Shown one piece after another: positions 44,332 to 55,560 of a stretch of DNA of 64,000 bases (positions are counted from its first letter, which is position 1; each line of letters opens with the position of its first letter). The DNA is from Calonectria ilicicola (lineage: Eukaryota > Ascomycota > Sordariomycetes > Hypocreales > Nectriaceae). The notes beneath the pieces are model-generated. The model was not told where the DNA came from. It saw nothing but the letters and a program-made list of their open reading frames with translations, and did not search any database. Position numbers and translations under genes: made by a program. The stretch spans positions 4,526,001 through 4,590,000 of the forward strand of contig CP085828.1 in assembly GCA_020809705.1 (NCBI GenBank), in the 5' to 3' direction.

Positions 44332-46985
44332 TGTGAGGTATTTTTGGAATGGTGTTGATGTCGTGGTATTGTGTTTGTGATGTTGATGAGGGAATTGAAT
44401 GGAAGCCACTCCTCTATATATATTCAATAAATGGTCATGATGTGATAGATAATCAATCTTATCAGCTCACTTCATTCTGGATCCTTCCACGACCTGCTCG
44501 GCTCTGCACAGGCGTCGACGCATCACTGATGCTGGCGCCCACATCGCGACGGTGAAGCGCCTTCTCAGTGTACATTGTGGCTGGCTGAGCAGGGCGAATT
44601 TGGGGCTGGCTGAACAGGGCAAATTTATGGGGGCTTTTGAGGGTTGGATTCATATATTGCATGGACTATTGTCAATACTGAGCGACTTGGTAACAGACTA
44701 ATGGAAGTCTGCTTGTCTTTTCCAAGCATAGTATCGGCTGCCACTGCATATGTTTTCTTTGTTCTCGAATGAACAGCAGTGAGTGACTGGTTAGGGGGAT
44801 TAACTTTGTTATGGCGGAAGTGCGCGCGAGACATGCGAATCAGTAGTAGAGCCCTAGCGTATGCCGTTTGTCTCAGTTGATGTGATAAGCCAGCATACTA
44901 TCACATAATCCGGAGGTGACCTTGGCTGAATGTGGGGGATGGAGTGGGGACACCACCCAATACACCAATATTGCCCAAAGGCGTCGGGGCTACCTTTGAC
45001 CGAATCAGTGCTTTCTCCGTACCATTGTGGCTGGCTGATGACCGAACATGATAGCGCCAAGAAGTACCTGGCGCCATTGGCCAGGTCTAGGCCGTGCTGA
45101 GGCTGACACCAAGGCTAGCCTTGCGGGAGCTCTTCTCCTTCAAAATACAATACTTCCAGGCTTGTAATATTGCTGCTACTAGCTGCGCTGAGTGCAGGGG
45201 AATTTGAAAGTAAGCAGCCAAATCTTAGTCCCCGCCATCTTCTGTGTATTTCTTTTGTGGCAGTTTGGGCCCCTCTTCTAATGATCAGCTAGACAACAGC
45301 ATAGAACGGCGCATAAGCTCAAGTTAGACATAATGGGAAAGCAACGGATAAGACCCTGGCGTGGGGCATAAAATTACACAGAATAACGGCTCTACATCAT
45401 ATGCAATCTCCCCGCAACAAATTAATGTTTGGATACCTGTTGGTCAAGTTTATTTGGCATTAAATTTGCACAAAGGTCGTGCAACACGTCTCAATGTTGG
45501 CCTTCGAACCCGAGCATGGACAGCCAGTTTTGCACTATCAATGAGCTCAAATGGAGATGTCTTCAAGTTAGTAAGTCTAGATAAACTGCTTACTCAATGA
45601 TCCTATAAAACTTCCATGTTCAAGTTTTAAAATATGATGGCAAGGCAATTCTCGGGTCAATAGCAACTCAGCCACAACCTAGAAGACAAAATAATTTGGA
45701 GGCTTTACCGGCGCGGGCGCTTGACGGAAGCGGCCTAGTTTCAGCGACACGATCAACTTGATCCTTGCGAGCGTTGGCCTTGAGACATTACGGCAGCCCT
45801 TAAGTCTGGAAGGAATGAAAAATCGGTGAAAAGCAACCGATCCAAGAGTGCTGGAGGAGTTCTGCCTCAACAGAGGCTTTCGACAGGGGTGCTTTCTACC
45901 TAATGCACATCCTTGGCCGCGTCTCCCTGACGCTGAAAGTTCTTGCGAAAGCTTGCCGCTCAAATGCGGTCCAGTTGGCTAGTTCCTTTTTATAACACCA
46001 AATCCATGCCAAAGGATATTCGTCATGTGCTGTAGCCCAGGTCGGGACAAAAAGGTTCCAATACACGTGATTTATCATGGAGACTTTGAAGGCTTTTGAT
46101 GTTCGCTACAAGACTGAGGACTGTTTGCTTTTGGTAAACTGGGAGGCCCCATGAGCTCTGTCGGCCTCATAGGCATAGAGAGAAGGATTCAAGCGAGCCT
46201 GTGCAGATCAAAGTACAGTAGAGGCACCAATTACGATAAGCACAAGGATGAGAATCCTCATTTGAGCACTCACGTTTTCAGTCCTAGGGAATGAGTGCTA
46301 GTCCTCATATTTGTACTAGCCAAAGCTTAGACGATTGGTTGTGATCCCTACTGGTTTGCATGGGTGGAGGGAAAGGTCTCAAAACCTATTTGGACTTGTT
46401 GGTCAGCAAATGTGATTGTTGGCGCTAAAGGATCCACAACCGTTTCAGCTCCCTAAAGTCATCTGATGATGACATGAATTAGTTATTATGAAGATAATGA
46501 AAGAAGCCTGCACTATTGTCCACAAGTTCCGAGTTCGAAGTCTCCCGTGGAAAAGCGGTACCATACTGTGAGTGGACTGAGTACGTCTATATATTCAGGA
46601 CTATTAATGCAAGTACTGATCAATATCGGTGCTACCTAGGTGGTAATATTGGCTAGGGCGTTGGGACGAACACGGATGCGCGCTATTTCTTAATTGGAGG
46701 GATCAGCTCAGCTCTTGTGGCCACTACCGACCAACAGGTGGGCCTGGAGGAATTTATGAGTCTTGGCAATCACAGGGCATTCAGAGCTGTTGGTTCGGAT
46801 CCTTTCTCAACGTGGCATTGGTTACCGGTCCGCCTCCATATTTTTCAGCGCTCCATCGTCGGGGGAACATATAAATCTGCTAGATGTTCAGCTTTTTTTC
46901 CCGCTAGACAACTGGATAATCTCTTCGACCTCATTCACGAAATATCATTTAATTTTATTAGTCAAAAGCACCATCATCTTCAAAT
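44332..46985. other. 2.65-kb gap without recognised gene
   Basis: Holds the promoter of the 334-residue gene, a local tandem duplication at 44579-44626, and the promoter of the small secreted gene (TATAAA at 46870-46875). Open frames at 45361-45600 (+, no ATG) and 45896-46078 (-) are short and unrecognised; they might be gene remnants. Confidence 0.5.
44579..44626. repeat. 25-bp-period tandem duplication
   Basis: Units 44579-44601 and 44604-44626 match at 21 of 23 positions (GGCTGGCTGAGCAGGGCGAA type). A 16-bp piece CATTGTGGCTGGCTGA overlapping the first unit recurs near 45020-45036. Confidence 0.8.
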
Positions 46986-47406
46986 ATGAAGCTTTCTTCT
47001 CTTTTGTATATCGCTTGGGGATTGGGAGCATCCGCCGCTCCTATTATGTCTAGCGATGTGGGAAATAGCGGGGTTGATTCTCGCGCTGAGCAGACGAGCG
47101 TCCTGGTTGCGAAGGATGTAAAATATCTCATCTATTAGTTCGTTTATGGGACTTTGAAAAAACGACTAATCTAAAATCGCAGATGGATTCTCCCGCTGTT
47201 GAGAATACATTCGCGACTCGAAAGTTTTGTATTGGCAAAATCTTGTAAGTGTGCGCAAGATTGATTCTCAAGTATTTGATGAGCTAACAAGTTGATAATA
47301 GCAAGGGAGTAAAAACATCATGTGTAAGTGAAAAGTCTATTTGGCATCGCTTTGCTAACAGCATCTCTAGTAGAAACACGCGAAGGACACACGGTTATCG
47401 TGTTAG
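46986..47406 (+). CDS. Candidate small secreted cysteine-containing protein
   Basis: Hand model: exons 46986-47117, 47183-47244, 47302-47323 and 47374-47406 give 82 residues. Support: a good signal peptide (MKLSSLLYIAWGLGASAAP), three introns with consensus donors (GTAAAA, GTAAGT, GTAAGT) that keep frame, and TATAAA at 46870-46875. The mature part has three Cys (FCIGK, TSC, and the last residue). The third intron ends in a tandem acceptor TAGTAG: the downstream AG gives the 82-residue form, the upstream AG makes an immediate stop after TSC (72 residues). No family recognised; might be an effector-like peptide or a decayed gene. Confidence 0.45.
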
Positions 47407-47694
47407 TGTGGATCAAGATCCAAAATAGGGCAGGCGTAGTGAGCTCGGTGTACATTTATTAGCCGACTTCAACAGTTAGGCTAAATGAGTAGTTTAAAAG
47501 ATTGGAGTCTCAACACTCTTCGATATAAAATTGGCATCTCATCAGTTATATTATTCAATTCGTACCAAAGGTCATTGGTCTCTGCGTATAAACAATATAA
47601 AAATATTAATGGAAAAAGGCTACAGGACTAACAACAGCTTCCTGCTCAAACAACAACGCCACATTTGTGGGAAACTACATTCTCATATTCATAA

Positions 47695-49840
47695 TTAACA
47701 GACTCCAGAGGGGACGGTGAAGCTCTCTGTGCGGCTTGTGCTGCTATATTTAGCACCCTCACCCAATCCACGCTTGGCGAATGCCTTCCAGAGCTCACAC
47801 AGGTTGTTGCCACTTGTGAGGGCCTTGTCGGCATCCAAGATAGCATCTCGAGCTTGCACCATGTTGGGGTTACAAGGTTGCCTGTTGTATTTTGATGTTA
47901 GTCACACTGTGTGTCTTGAGTGCAGATAAATGCTTAAGGGAAACTTACAGTGCCATGCCGTCAATGACAAGCTTCATAGCCAAGTACTTTCCATCGGTGG
48001 GAACGCCAGCAGAGTTGAAGGTTGGGACATCGCTGTCGTTCTTTCCATGCTTGTCGATTAAGTTCCAGAGGACTTCGTAGAGGGCTGTGGCCCAGTAGGT
48101 TCCGATGGCATGGACACCAGATAGAGAGTTGACGCTCTTGTAGGTGTATGGGTTTGTGGTCAAGCTAGTGCTGTAAGGGTAAGCTCGAATTCCGGCATTG
48201 TTGTTGTAAACCCAAGCTCCAACCACGTGGTTCGTCGATCGAGTATCGCTAGACTTGAGACGAATGGCCGTTGCCATAAAGTCACTCCAACCTTCTCCCA
48301 TACCGCCGGACTCAGTTCCAGACAAGCAGCCAGAGTTGGCGGGACCACCAGTCAATCGGTTGGACACTATTGCTTGGGTTAGCTACTTATAAACTTTCAC
48401 AGGGGAGTTGTTGTGCTTACATCCGTGGGTGTACTCGTGGATAACTACACCGGCGTCGAAGGAACAGTCTCGCTGAGGAGTGCTATAAGTCCAGAGGTAC
48501 ATTCTCATGCGACCGGGGCTACCATCGGCGGGTGTAGCAAAGTTGGCATTGTTGGTGCCGCTGCCATCCTGGGCATTCAGGATGACGTAGTCATTGCCCT
48601 GACCTCCCTGGCCGTTGTTGTTGTACTCAAAGTTTCCAGCCACCTCGGTGAATCCCAGGCGGTAGAGGAGGTCATGGTACTTGTTGGCTGTGTAAAACAA
48701 CTGGGTGATTGAGGCATCACGGTAGCTGGTTGGGCTGGTTGTGCTGACGGAATAGTCGTACTCGAATGCAAGGCTTGAGCTGCTTGGTCGGTAGTTGGTG
48801 AGGTATGCTGTTCCACCGGAGGGGTTGACCTGAGCAATACCGTTGTTACCGCGAGTAGTAGTGTAGTTGGTGCTTCCATCGGAAATCCAGGTGAATTCAG
48901 ATGTCTGAATGTCCCAGGGGTCCTTGATGACAGAACGGGATCCTTCCGTCGGGTCGTTCACTGCCCAAGGGCTAGAGTTCAGAAGTAATTAGCCTACGCC
49001 TTTGTCCTGTTTTCTGTGAAAGACTTACTAGACCTGGTAGGTGGCGAGATCAGCAACGTAGTCGACAACTCCGAAGATCTTCTCATTGGTTTCAGAGTCG
49101 ATGTATGTCAACAGCCAGTTGTCGAGGACATCAGTCTCAACTCTCCAAGCAAGGGCAAGGTTTCCATCTGGCTTGATGATATATACAAGTTTGGCCTCAG
49201 GATCAGAAACAGCACCCTTAGTGCCAGTGAGTTTGTAATGCTCAGAGTCATCCTTAGCCTCAGCCTTGGCGCTGTCGGCCTCGACAGGAAGCGCAAGAAC
49301 TTCGACAGCACCCTTTAGAGCAGCAACAGGGTCCGAGACGTCTCGCTTGGCGAAGGGAGCAGGCAAAGTTCCAGTAAAGAAGCTGTTACCATAAGAGAAG
49401 ATGCTTCCGTCAGAGGCAACCTTGATATATTGTTAGTAATAGTTTTTCTCAAACTGACGGCCTGGACCTACATTGACATTGAAGTCCGCGTTGTCAACGT
49501 CGACTCCGTTCACAGTTTGCTTGAAATGAACGTGGGCGACGCCACCAGAGCCAACGTAATGGTCTTCAACGAGACGGTATGTAGCGTCGGGAAGGACTGA
49601 CTTGATCAATTCCTTCGCGGCGTCCACATAGTTGGTGGCTCGTTTAGTGATCTGGACTGGTGGGTCCTCAATAACCTCTTCGTTTGTTACATAGCTGGCA
49701 ATCTCCTTGAGACGGAAAGCCTCGAGGTCAATGCCTCTCTTTGAAAGAGCGACATTGTTTGGCTGTCTTCTAGATGGATGAGCGTTGGTCCTAACAGCGA
49801 GGCCGGCAAGGCCCAAGAGGAGGAGAGAGCGCATAGTCAT
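47695..49840 (-). CDS. Extracellular metalloproteinase, fungalysin (M36)
   Basis: Five exons, 49840-49472, 49420-49029, 48971-48421, 48366-47949 and 47881-47695, all GT-AG, give 638 residues, the usual length. Fungalysins are secreted zinc endopeptidases made with a large inhibitory propeptide. The signal peptide covers about 1-20 and the FTP-type propeptide runs to roughly 245. The catalytic domain has HEYTH at 432-436, whose middle is split from GLSNRLTGG by intron 3, and the third zinc ligand E462 in GMGEGWSDF. The C-terminus closes with a Cys pair (PCNPNM and GVC). TATAAA (minus) at 49948-49953 is about 110 bp upstream. Intact and complete; probably nutrition or host-protein degradation. 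Confidence 0.95.
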
Positions 49841-51241
49841 GATGCCTGGAAACGAGAGATCAAAGATTGAGAATTGTACCGCGACTGTGAATGAGAGCGT
49901 AGACCACGAGGTGTCTTGCTATTTTACCCATCATGGCGATGCACAACTTTATAGTCAAGGCCAAGCATGAAGATTCTCATGGTTCGTTGTTGGACATCCT
50001 CATAGTCAGTTGCTATCACCTGAATTTCGCAGCACATGATACAATCGAACTGCCCTATCTGATCGGCACTTTTTCGATGGAACCTCTTGGAGGAAGGTAT
50101 TGATTCACTGGATACGAGATGTGTGCACTTTTGCTAGTGAGGGAACTTCTGCTTTTGCTCTGGGGACAAGATGCGGGTTTTCCGAAGCGATGTGGATTAA
50201 ACCCCTATCCGATCTGCGGATAGACTACAGATCATATGTGGGAATGGGTGTTATTTTCGTTGCAATTGGGTATAGGCTAGGGTCCAAAGCTTAGATAAGA
50301 TTCACAGGGCCGATGCCGACGCAGGGGTTGGGCCAGTAGCTTCCAACTTTAGCATTGAGCCCTATATAGAAAGTCGAATAGAGCAGATCATGATGCCACA
50401 TGAAGACCGAATCCAGTGACCCAATTTCGGCCAAATTGCGTTAGTTATGATTGAACTAGATTCGATGTAACTTGTTATGCCCGTTTGTTGCACCATTGTT
50501 CTGGTGGTTAGTTTAGGAAAGGAAGGCCATTGCAAATCCGGCTCCTCCTAACGGCAGTGGCTGCCAATTCTGGGACATATCCCTTTCCATTATATCAGTC
50601 GCGTGCAATGTAAATCCCTCATAGGGCACATAGCCTAGGCGAGAATAGTGGCGCAATTTCCCCTGCATAGTCGGTCATCCTCATGATTCTTGGCACTTCA
50701 CTTTTTTGTACGAAAAAAGGCTGCATTCCTCAAGCCCCTCCAAAGTCACCCGCACTTTTGTACGAACAGATGATTTGTTCAAGTAAAAACTTTCTTCTGG
50801 CAGTCCCTCTGCTAAAAAGGACCTGCTACCGCGCCGGCAGACGTGACACTAGACAGGGGGTGACCTTCCCGATCAGGGCATGCGGCCGGCCACTGCAACC
50901 GCGTTATCACGATTGGGCCGGTGGAAGTGCAGGAGATTTTCCGGGACTGGGGCCGAGGCCTCTAATCTTCGAATACGCCAGAGAGACAAACCCAAATCGT
51001 CGAGGCGGAAGAACTGGTTCCATCCTATGGGTCGAGTTAGCGTTCGAAGTGGAAGCTCCTCTTTTAATTGGCACTGACCCAGATCACCTCTTGTGCATGA
51101 TTGGACGTCTTTCCGAGCTTGATTTAGTGCTTTATTTTTTATTCTTTATTTTTTAAGCTTGAATTATAACCTTGAATAATATAGTTAAGTCGACAGCAAC
51201 TTCAACAGAAGTGCGCCTTGGAAACCAACGCCTGAAAATTT
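49841..51241. other. Intergenic, fungalysin promoter
   Basis: 1.4 kb with the fungalysin promoter and the 3' flank of the kelch gene. Open frames at 50683-51156 lack domains. No gene supported. Confidence 0.55.
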
Positions 51242-53212
51242 CTAGTTTCTCGTTACACGTTTATCTTGTCGTGACATCGCGTCTAGTTCAACTGGATGCT
51301 CACGACTCTCCAACTCCCACGGTGGAGGTGTTTGGGGTGTATGAGGATCCACTAATTCTGATGGTGGCGGTGTGAGGATTGCGTGCGGATCTAATTCCTT
51401 CGTGTCGGTGATATAGTCCTCGTGTTGAGGCGACGCCGCCGCTGCTGTATTGCGTGATCGACGGCGGTAAAAGTAAAAGGCAGCAGCGCCAAGACCAATG
51501 GCTGCTACACCACCAACAACACCTCCAGCAATAGCGCCGGTTGGTGTCTTGCTCGATTGAGATGGTGTTTCACTCGATGATGAAGATGTTGGGCTGTCAC
51601 TTGAGCTTGATTTTGAATCTGTAATCACAACTTAGCTCTCATCGCCGCAAGCCAGTAAAACGATGACGGTTGGCTCTACCATTCTCAAAAATAGTTTTAA
51701 TGTCCGTGTTAGACCAGCCGATTGAATCCGCACCTCTGCAATCAGTTAGTAGTTAAGTTTGGAGTCATTTCAAGGAGGGCGAAACTATACCCATCCTTGT
51801 ACCATGCTTGTACAGCCTGTGGTGATTCATATGCGTCTGCTTTTGGGTTGTAATTATCACTCCATTTTAAATCGGTCAAGTCGAATACTCCGATCGCTTG
51901 AGGCCATGGGTCATCTTCAGTCCAAATGCCATGCTCCTCTACGCCGCCATAGACGATCATCTGTCGACTGCCTGTGACAGTGCACGTATGATATTGGCGA
52001 ATAGGTGCTGTCGCGTTGATGCGGAACCAATGAAAGCCTGGCAATGATAAAACCCACATATCACTCAGGTTTCCTATCCCCGCGTTCTCGTTCGATCCTC
52101 CATATATGTATCTGAGAGCTGTTAATCAACTGGCCAGCCATAATTTTCCCGATAAAAGCTCACATTTCGTATGTCCCATTCTGGCCGTGGACTCCGGTAG
52201 CGCAAAAGCCCACGCGAGTATCAGGAATGTCGCCCGATGCCTGCTGGGAATACCATTTCTGTTTTACCGGATCATAGAAGGTTATGTCTTTGAAATCGAC
52301 TTGGTGTTCTTTCCCCGCCTGTACCATAGCCGTATCGCCACCGAGGGTAAAGAAAAGGGGATTCGCCCCAAAACCTGTGACGCAGACGCCAGAATTCTTC
52401 TTGATGAAACCATACGTGTTGAGATCAGCGCTTGAAGCATTGTTCCATTCGCGACTTCCCATGTCGTATGTCAAAATACCCGGAAGTCGGAACTGAGAGA
52501 CTTTAGTAAAATCGAACCCTGGCTCTGACTGCTTATCCGCCCAGCCTCCCAGGTAGAAGCCTATGCCACCACAAGAAGCCGATGCCCCATCGACGCCATG
52601 CCAGAGGGACTGAAAGTATCCGGAATTTGACGGAGAAGATTCTGACCAGTTGCCTCCACCTTCACCATCGGCCTCGAACTCATAAAGAGGTAGATAGTCG
52701 TCGCCAGCTTTCGTGTGATTAGCAGTCTGTCCAGCCCATCGGTACAGCTTTCCGGTTGTTTCATTTGACCAAAGACCAAAGCGAGATACAGGTGGCGCGA
52801 TGTCGTCGGGTTTCTCGATTTGTCTAATTTTTACGGTCGCGTTCGTCCAGGAAGTGTGAAGTGGGATCGACAATGTCGTGTTTGCTAAGCGTAATTGGTG
52901 AGTATGGATTGTGAAGAGTCAAATGCGGCTGCATCTTACAAGGCCGAGAATCGGTTGCATTTTCGTCTTTTCTGCCATTGATGTAATTTGATATTTCGCC
53001 TCCTTCAACGTATAGATAATCTCCCAAAACGGCCGGTGCTTCGCATGTTAGTCCAAAGTCGATGTCGCGCTGATCGGGTGCTTATCTTTATGATATGCGT
53101 GCCGCTGGTAAGGCCATGAATCATCACTAGCGGCCTGAGTGGCACCTATCAAACAGAGTAGTAACTGAAAGAGAAGAATTCTCTGTGCTCCTAGCCATAG
53201 GGTAGGATCCAT
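51242..53212 (-). CDS. Kelch-repeat single-pass membrane protein
   Basis: Six exons, 53212-53086, 53038-52940, 52884-52164, 52111-51791, 51735-51680 and 51618-51242, give 566 residues. A signal peptide covers about 8-27; kelch-type beta-propeller blades follow (LYVEGGEIS, LYRWAGQT, GIGFYLGGWAD, LFFTLGGD, IYIYGGSN, MIVYGGVEE); then a Ser/Thr-rich stalk, one membrane helix (AIAGGVVGGVAAIGLGAAAF) with RRR stop, and a Pro-rich cytosolic tail of about 70 residues. Such proteins sit at the fungal surface; function is largely unknown. Intron 1 (53085-53039) has ATAAGC where GTAAGC is expected, an AT-AG pair or a mutated donor; without removal a stop follows in 15 codons. Other introns are GT-AG. Confidence 0.85.
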
Positions 53213-54393
53213 GGCCAGGGCGTCTGCTTGCAACGAGACGTAAATTGAGAGACGTCGTTCTCTAGCGATTTCGGGGATTAATTGCGAGTGGTAGATGTTT
53301 CGCGAAAACTCAAAAACACGGGGAGAGACAATGCAATTATGATCAAACGGGAGTGCCAGGTAGAAAGGAGATTAATTGATTGTGTTACAAGAAGAAGTTG
53401 CAGTGCGGCTGAGTTGACCCCCCGCTGTCCTGCAGATTTCAGCCTACGGCTTCGCATGGGCCAAGTCTAAGCCTGCAAATGGAATAACGGTGCGCCGCCA
53501 AGGATGTGGAAAATCATGGTTGTTCAAATTTGGCCTGGACGTGCCTGTGTTGTTGGTTGGCAAATGTGGTCAATCAGTTCGTGCCCTTGCATCCGAGCCC
53601 AAGCAAGGAGGGAGCGGATAGTCTGAAAAGTCAAGACGAAATGATCGGGTGGTATTTGGCCCCGCTTCAAGCCAATAACAATGATTTCAGGTACGATTCA
53701 GGATTCTCGATCATAGACAAGATGACAGCATCCACGGGGGATGAAACGGGCTGAGCTTGAATCCATTTCCAACCCCTGATGGGATTTTCTTGGCGTGCAT
53801 GCTGAACCAACCAGGTCAAGGAGAAAGCAGTCGATCAAACAATTCCCCACTTAACTGGCGTCAGAGCAGATGATGGTTTTGGCTACGAGTGCGAGATGGC
53901 CTAGAATTTCAGCACGGTTCTGATCAGTAATGCGATTGTAATAACGATGTGGTGATGCTTCAACAACCGGCCAAGCTGATGACCCCATCGCGCACGACCT
54001 TGATCACTTTGAATGCGCGTCGAGCCATGTCCGTTTCTACGCGGAATTTTCTGCGTTGCCCTGAAACCTGCAGTCCCCACCACCAAGGCGCAGGCATCCT
54101 CCGCGAATTTCGGGCGGGAAGGATGGTCGCGTAAAGGTTGCCTGGAAATCCTGATTGATCGCCAACAACAAGGCTGATTATTCGTGCCAAGACCTGGTTC
54201 TTTCCATTGCTGCCGTTGCTACACTGTACTTGGGGCTGCGCTCAAAAATACGGGATTCTGCCTTGCCTGGTATCACATTGCACTTGGAGTGGGAGTACCA
54301 TGGTAGGCAACCATCTGCATCGACACGGTCGGCTTCACAATTCCGCAAGGGCATGCAGCTGTTTCGTTACCGGACCAACAACTTTTGGATTTC
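53213..54393. other. Intergenic region
   Basis: 1.2 kb between the kelch gene start and the DUF1989 gene end. Short frames on both strands, none with support. Confidence 0.55.
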
Positions 54394-55005
54394 TCAAGCA
54401 ATCTGATACTGAATCGGCTTAAAGCTGCCCCCGTTTGACAACGATGCCGAACATGCCGTAATCGCCACCACTAAATCCATTTCGGCAATAAAGTCAATGT
54501 AATCCCCAGGCTTGCTAATTGGAGGCAGCACTTTGAACTTTCCAGTCTCGCCATCAACCGGCACATTCATGAAACAATTAAATGCGCAGGGAATCTGGTC
54601 TGGCTCAATTCCATACTTTTCCAGTACAAAAGCCAAATTCCCAAAGCACCCTGGAGCTGGGTCGGTGTCTCCATAGATGATACGAAAGGTGTCTTTGGAG
54701 CATGGAGTTAGGAGAAAATCGTGTCTGCCAGTTGTGTCTTCGATAATGCGCAGTATAACATTACTTCGGTTACTGTAAATTTTATCTCCGGTGGTCATAT
54801 ATATTTTGTCCGCATAGTCAAACGTGCGACCATTGGAAATTGTCTCATTGGTATCGGCGCGGTTAAAAGCGACGAGATCGGAGACTTGACAACCTTCAGG
54901 GTCAATCACCCGAAGTCGCTGGCCTTTGTTCAGCACAAAACTGGCTCCTGTACGCGGAGCCAGCTGTACTACCCCATTCTCAAGAACTTGAGTTTGTTCA
55001 GACAT
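54394..55005 (-). CDS. DUF1989 / urea-carboxylase-associated family protein
   Basis: Single exon, 203 residues, full length for the family. Bacterial relatives sit next to urea carboxylase and act in urea or guanidine metabolism; fungal copies are cytosolic and uncharacterised. Family marks: GQRLRVIDPEGCQVSDLVAFN near 28-48, SNGRTFDY, HDFLLTPCSKD near 95-104, NCFMNVPVD and a closing ITACSAS; the Cys residues at these points could bind metal. The ATG at 55003-55005 has a TATATA run about 135 bp upstream (55141-55146). The last residues PIQYQIA before TGA match the family end. Its regulator neighbour upstream, on the same strand, may or may not be related. Confidence 0.9.
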   Translation of the reverse strand: MSEQTQVLENGVVQLAPRTGASFVLNKGQRLRVIDPEGCQVSDLVAFNRADTNETISNGRTFDYADKIYMTTGDKIYSNRSNVILRIIEDTTGRHDFLLTPCSKDTFRIIYGDTDPAPGCFGNLAFVLEKYGIEPDQIPCAFNCFMNVPVDGETGKFKVLPPISKPGDYIDFIAEMDLVVAITACSASLSNGGSFKPIQYQIA

Positions 55006-55560
55006 GGTTATTTCGGAGGAGTCAGGCAGCTGGAACTCCGATCGGCCAAAGCGGGGGCTTGAAATGATGCGAAATAAAAGAGATTGATGATGAATTCAAA
55101 ATGAGGTTGCTGTATCTACCAGGACTTGGGCTAACCTCAATATATACCCAGAAGAGTGGCAAGCGGGCAGTTGATAACCAGAGTTGCCAACGCGATTGAA
55201 GGATGTTGATTCCCTCGACTCAGCGGAGACGAATCTGCCACCACAACGATGGGGAGCTGTTTTCTCTGCCGGGCTCCTCCATCGGGCTTAGTTTGGGTCA
55301 AAGATGTGGGTTAATCTGTCAGCCCCCGCTCCATGCCCCTCCTTATCATGGACTTTGCAGAGGACTTTCAGTTCATGGAGCTTCAGACATATCCTCCAGA
55401 TTATAACAAGCTTTGAGTAATACATTACGTGAGGCATTATTCTATCTCATACCCTGTGTGTATAATGATGACTAAAAAGACCAAATCCGAAGCGACGCTA
55501 AATTTGTACTGGAATGGCTTCTTCGGAAGCAATACCAAGGCACGAGGAGTTTCATGGCCA
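55006..55560. other. Intergenic region
   Basis: 555 bp holding the DUF1989 promoter (TATATA 55141-55146) and the 3' flank of the regulator. Nothing else seen. Confidence 0.6.

Noticed and set aside
45361..45600. 79-codon plus-strand frame
   Set aside because: No ATG start and no recognised motif; kept only as a possible remnant in the gap entry.
46520..46552. GTTCGAA-type sequence like a tRNA B box
   Set aside because: No A box at the right distance and no cloverleaf; other GTTCGA hits fall in coding sequence.
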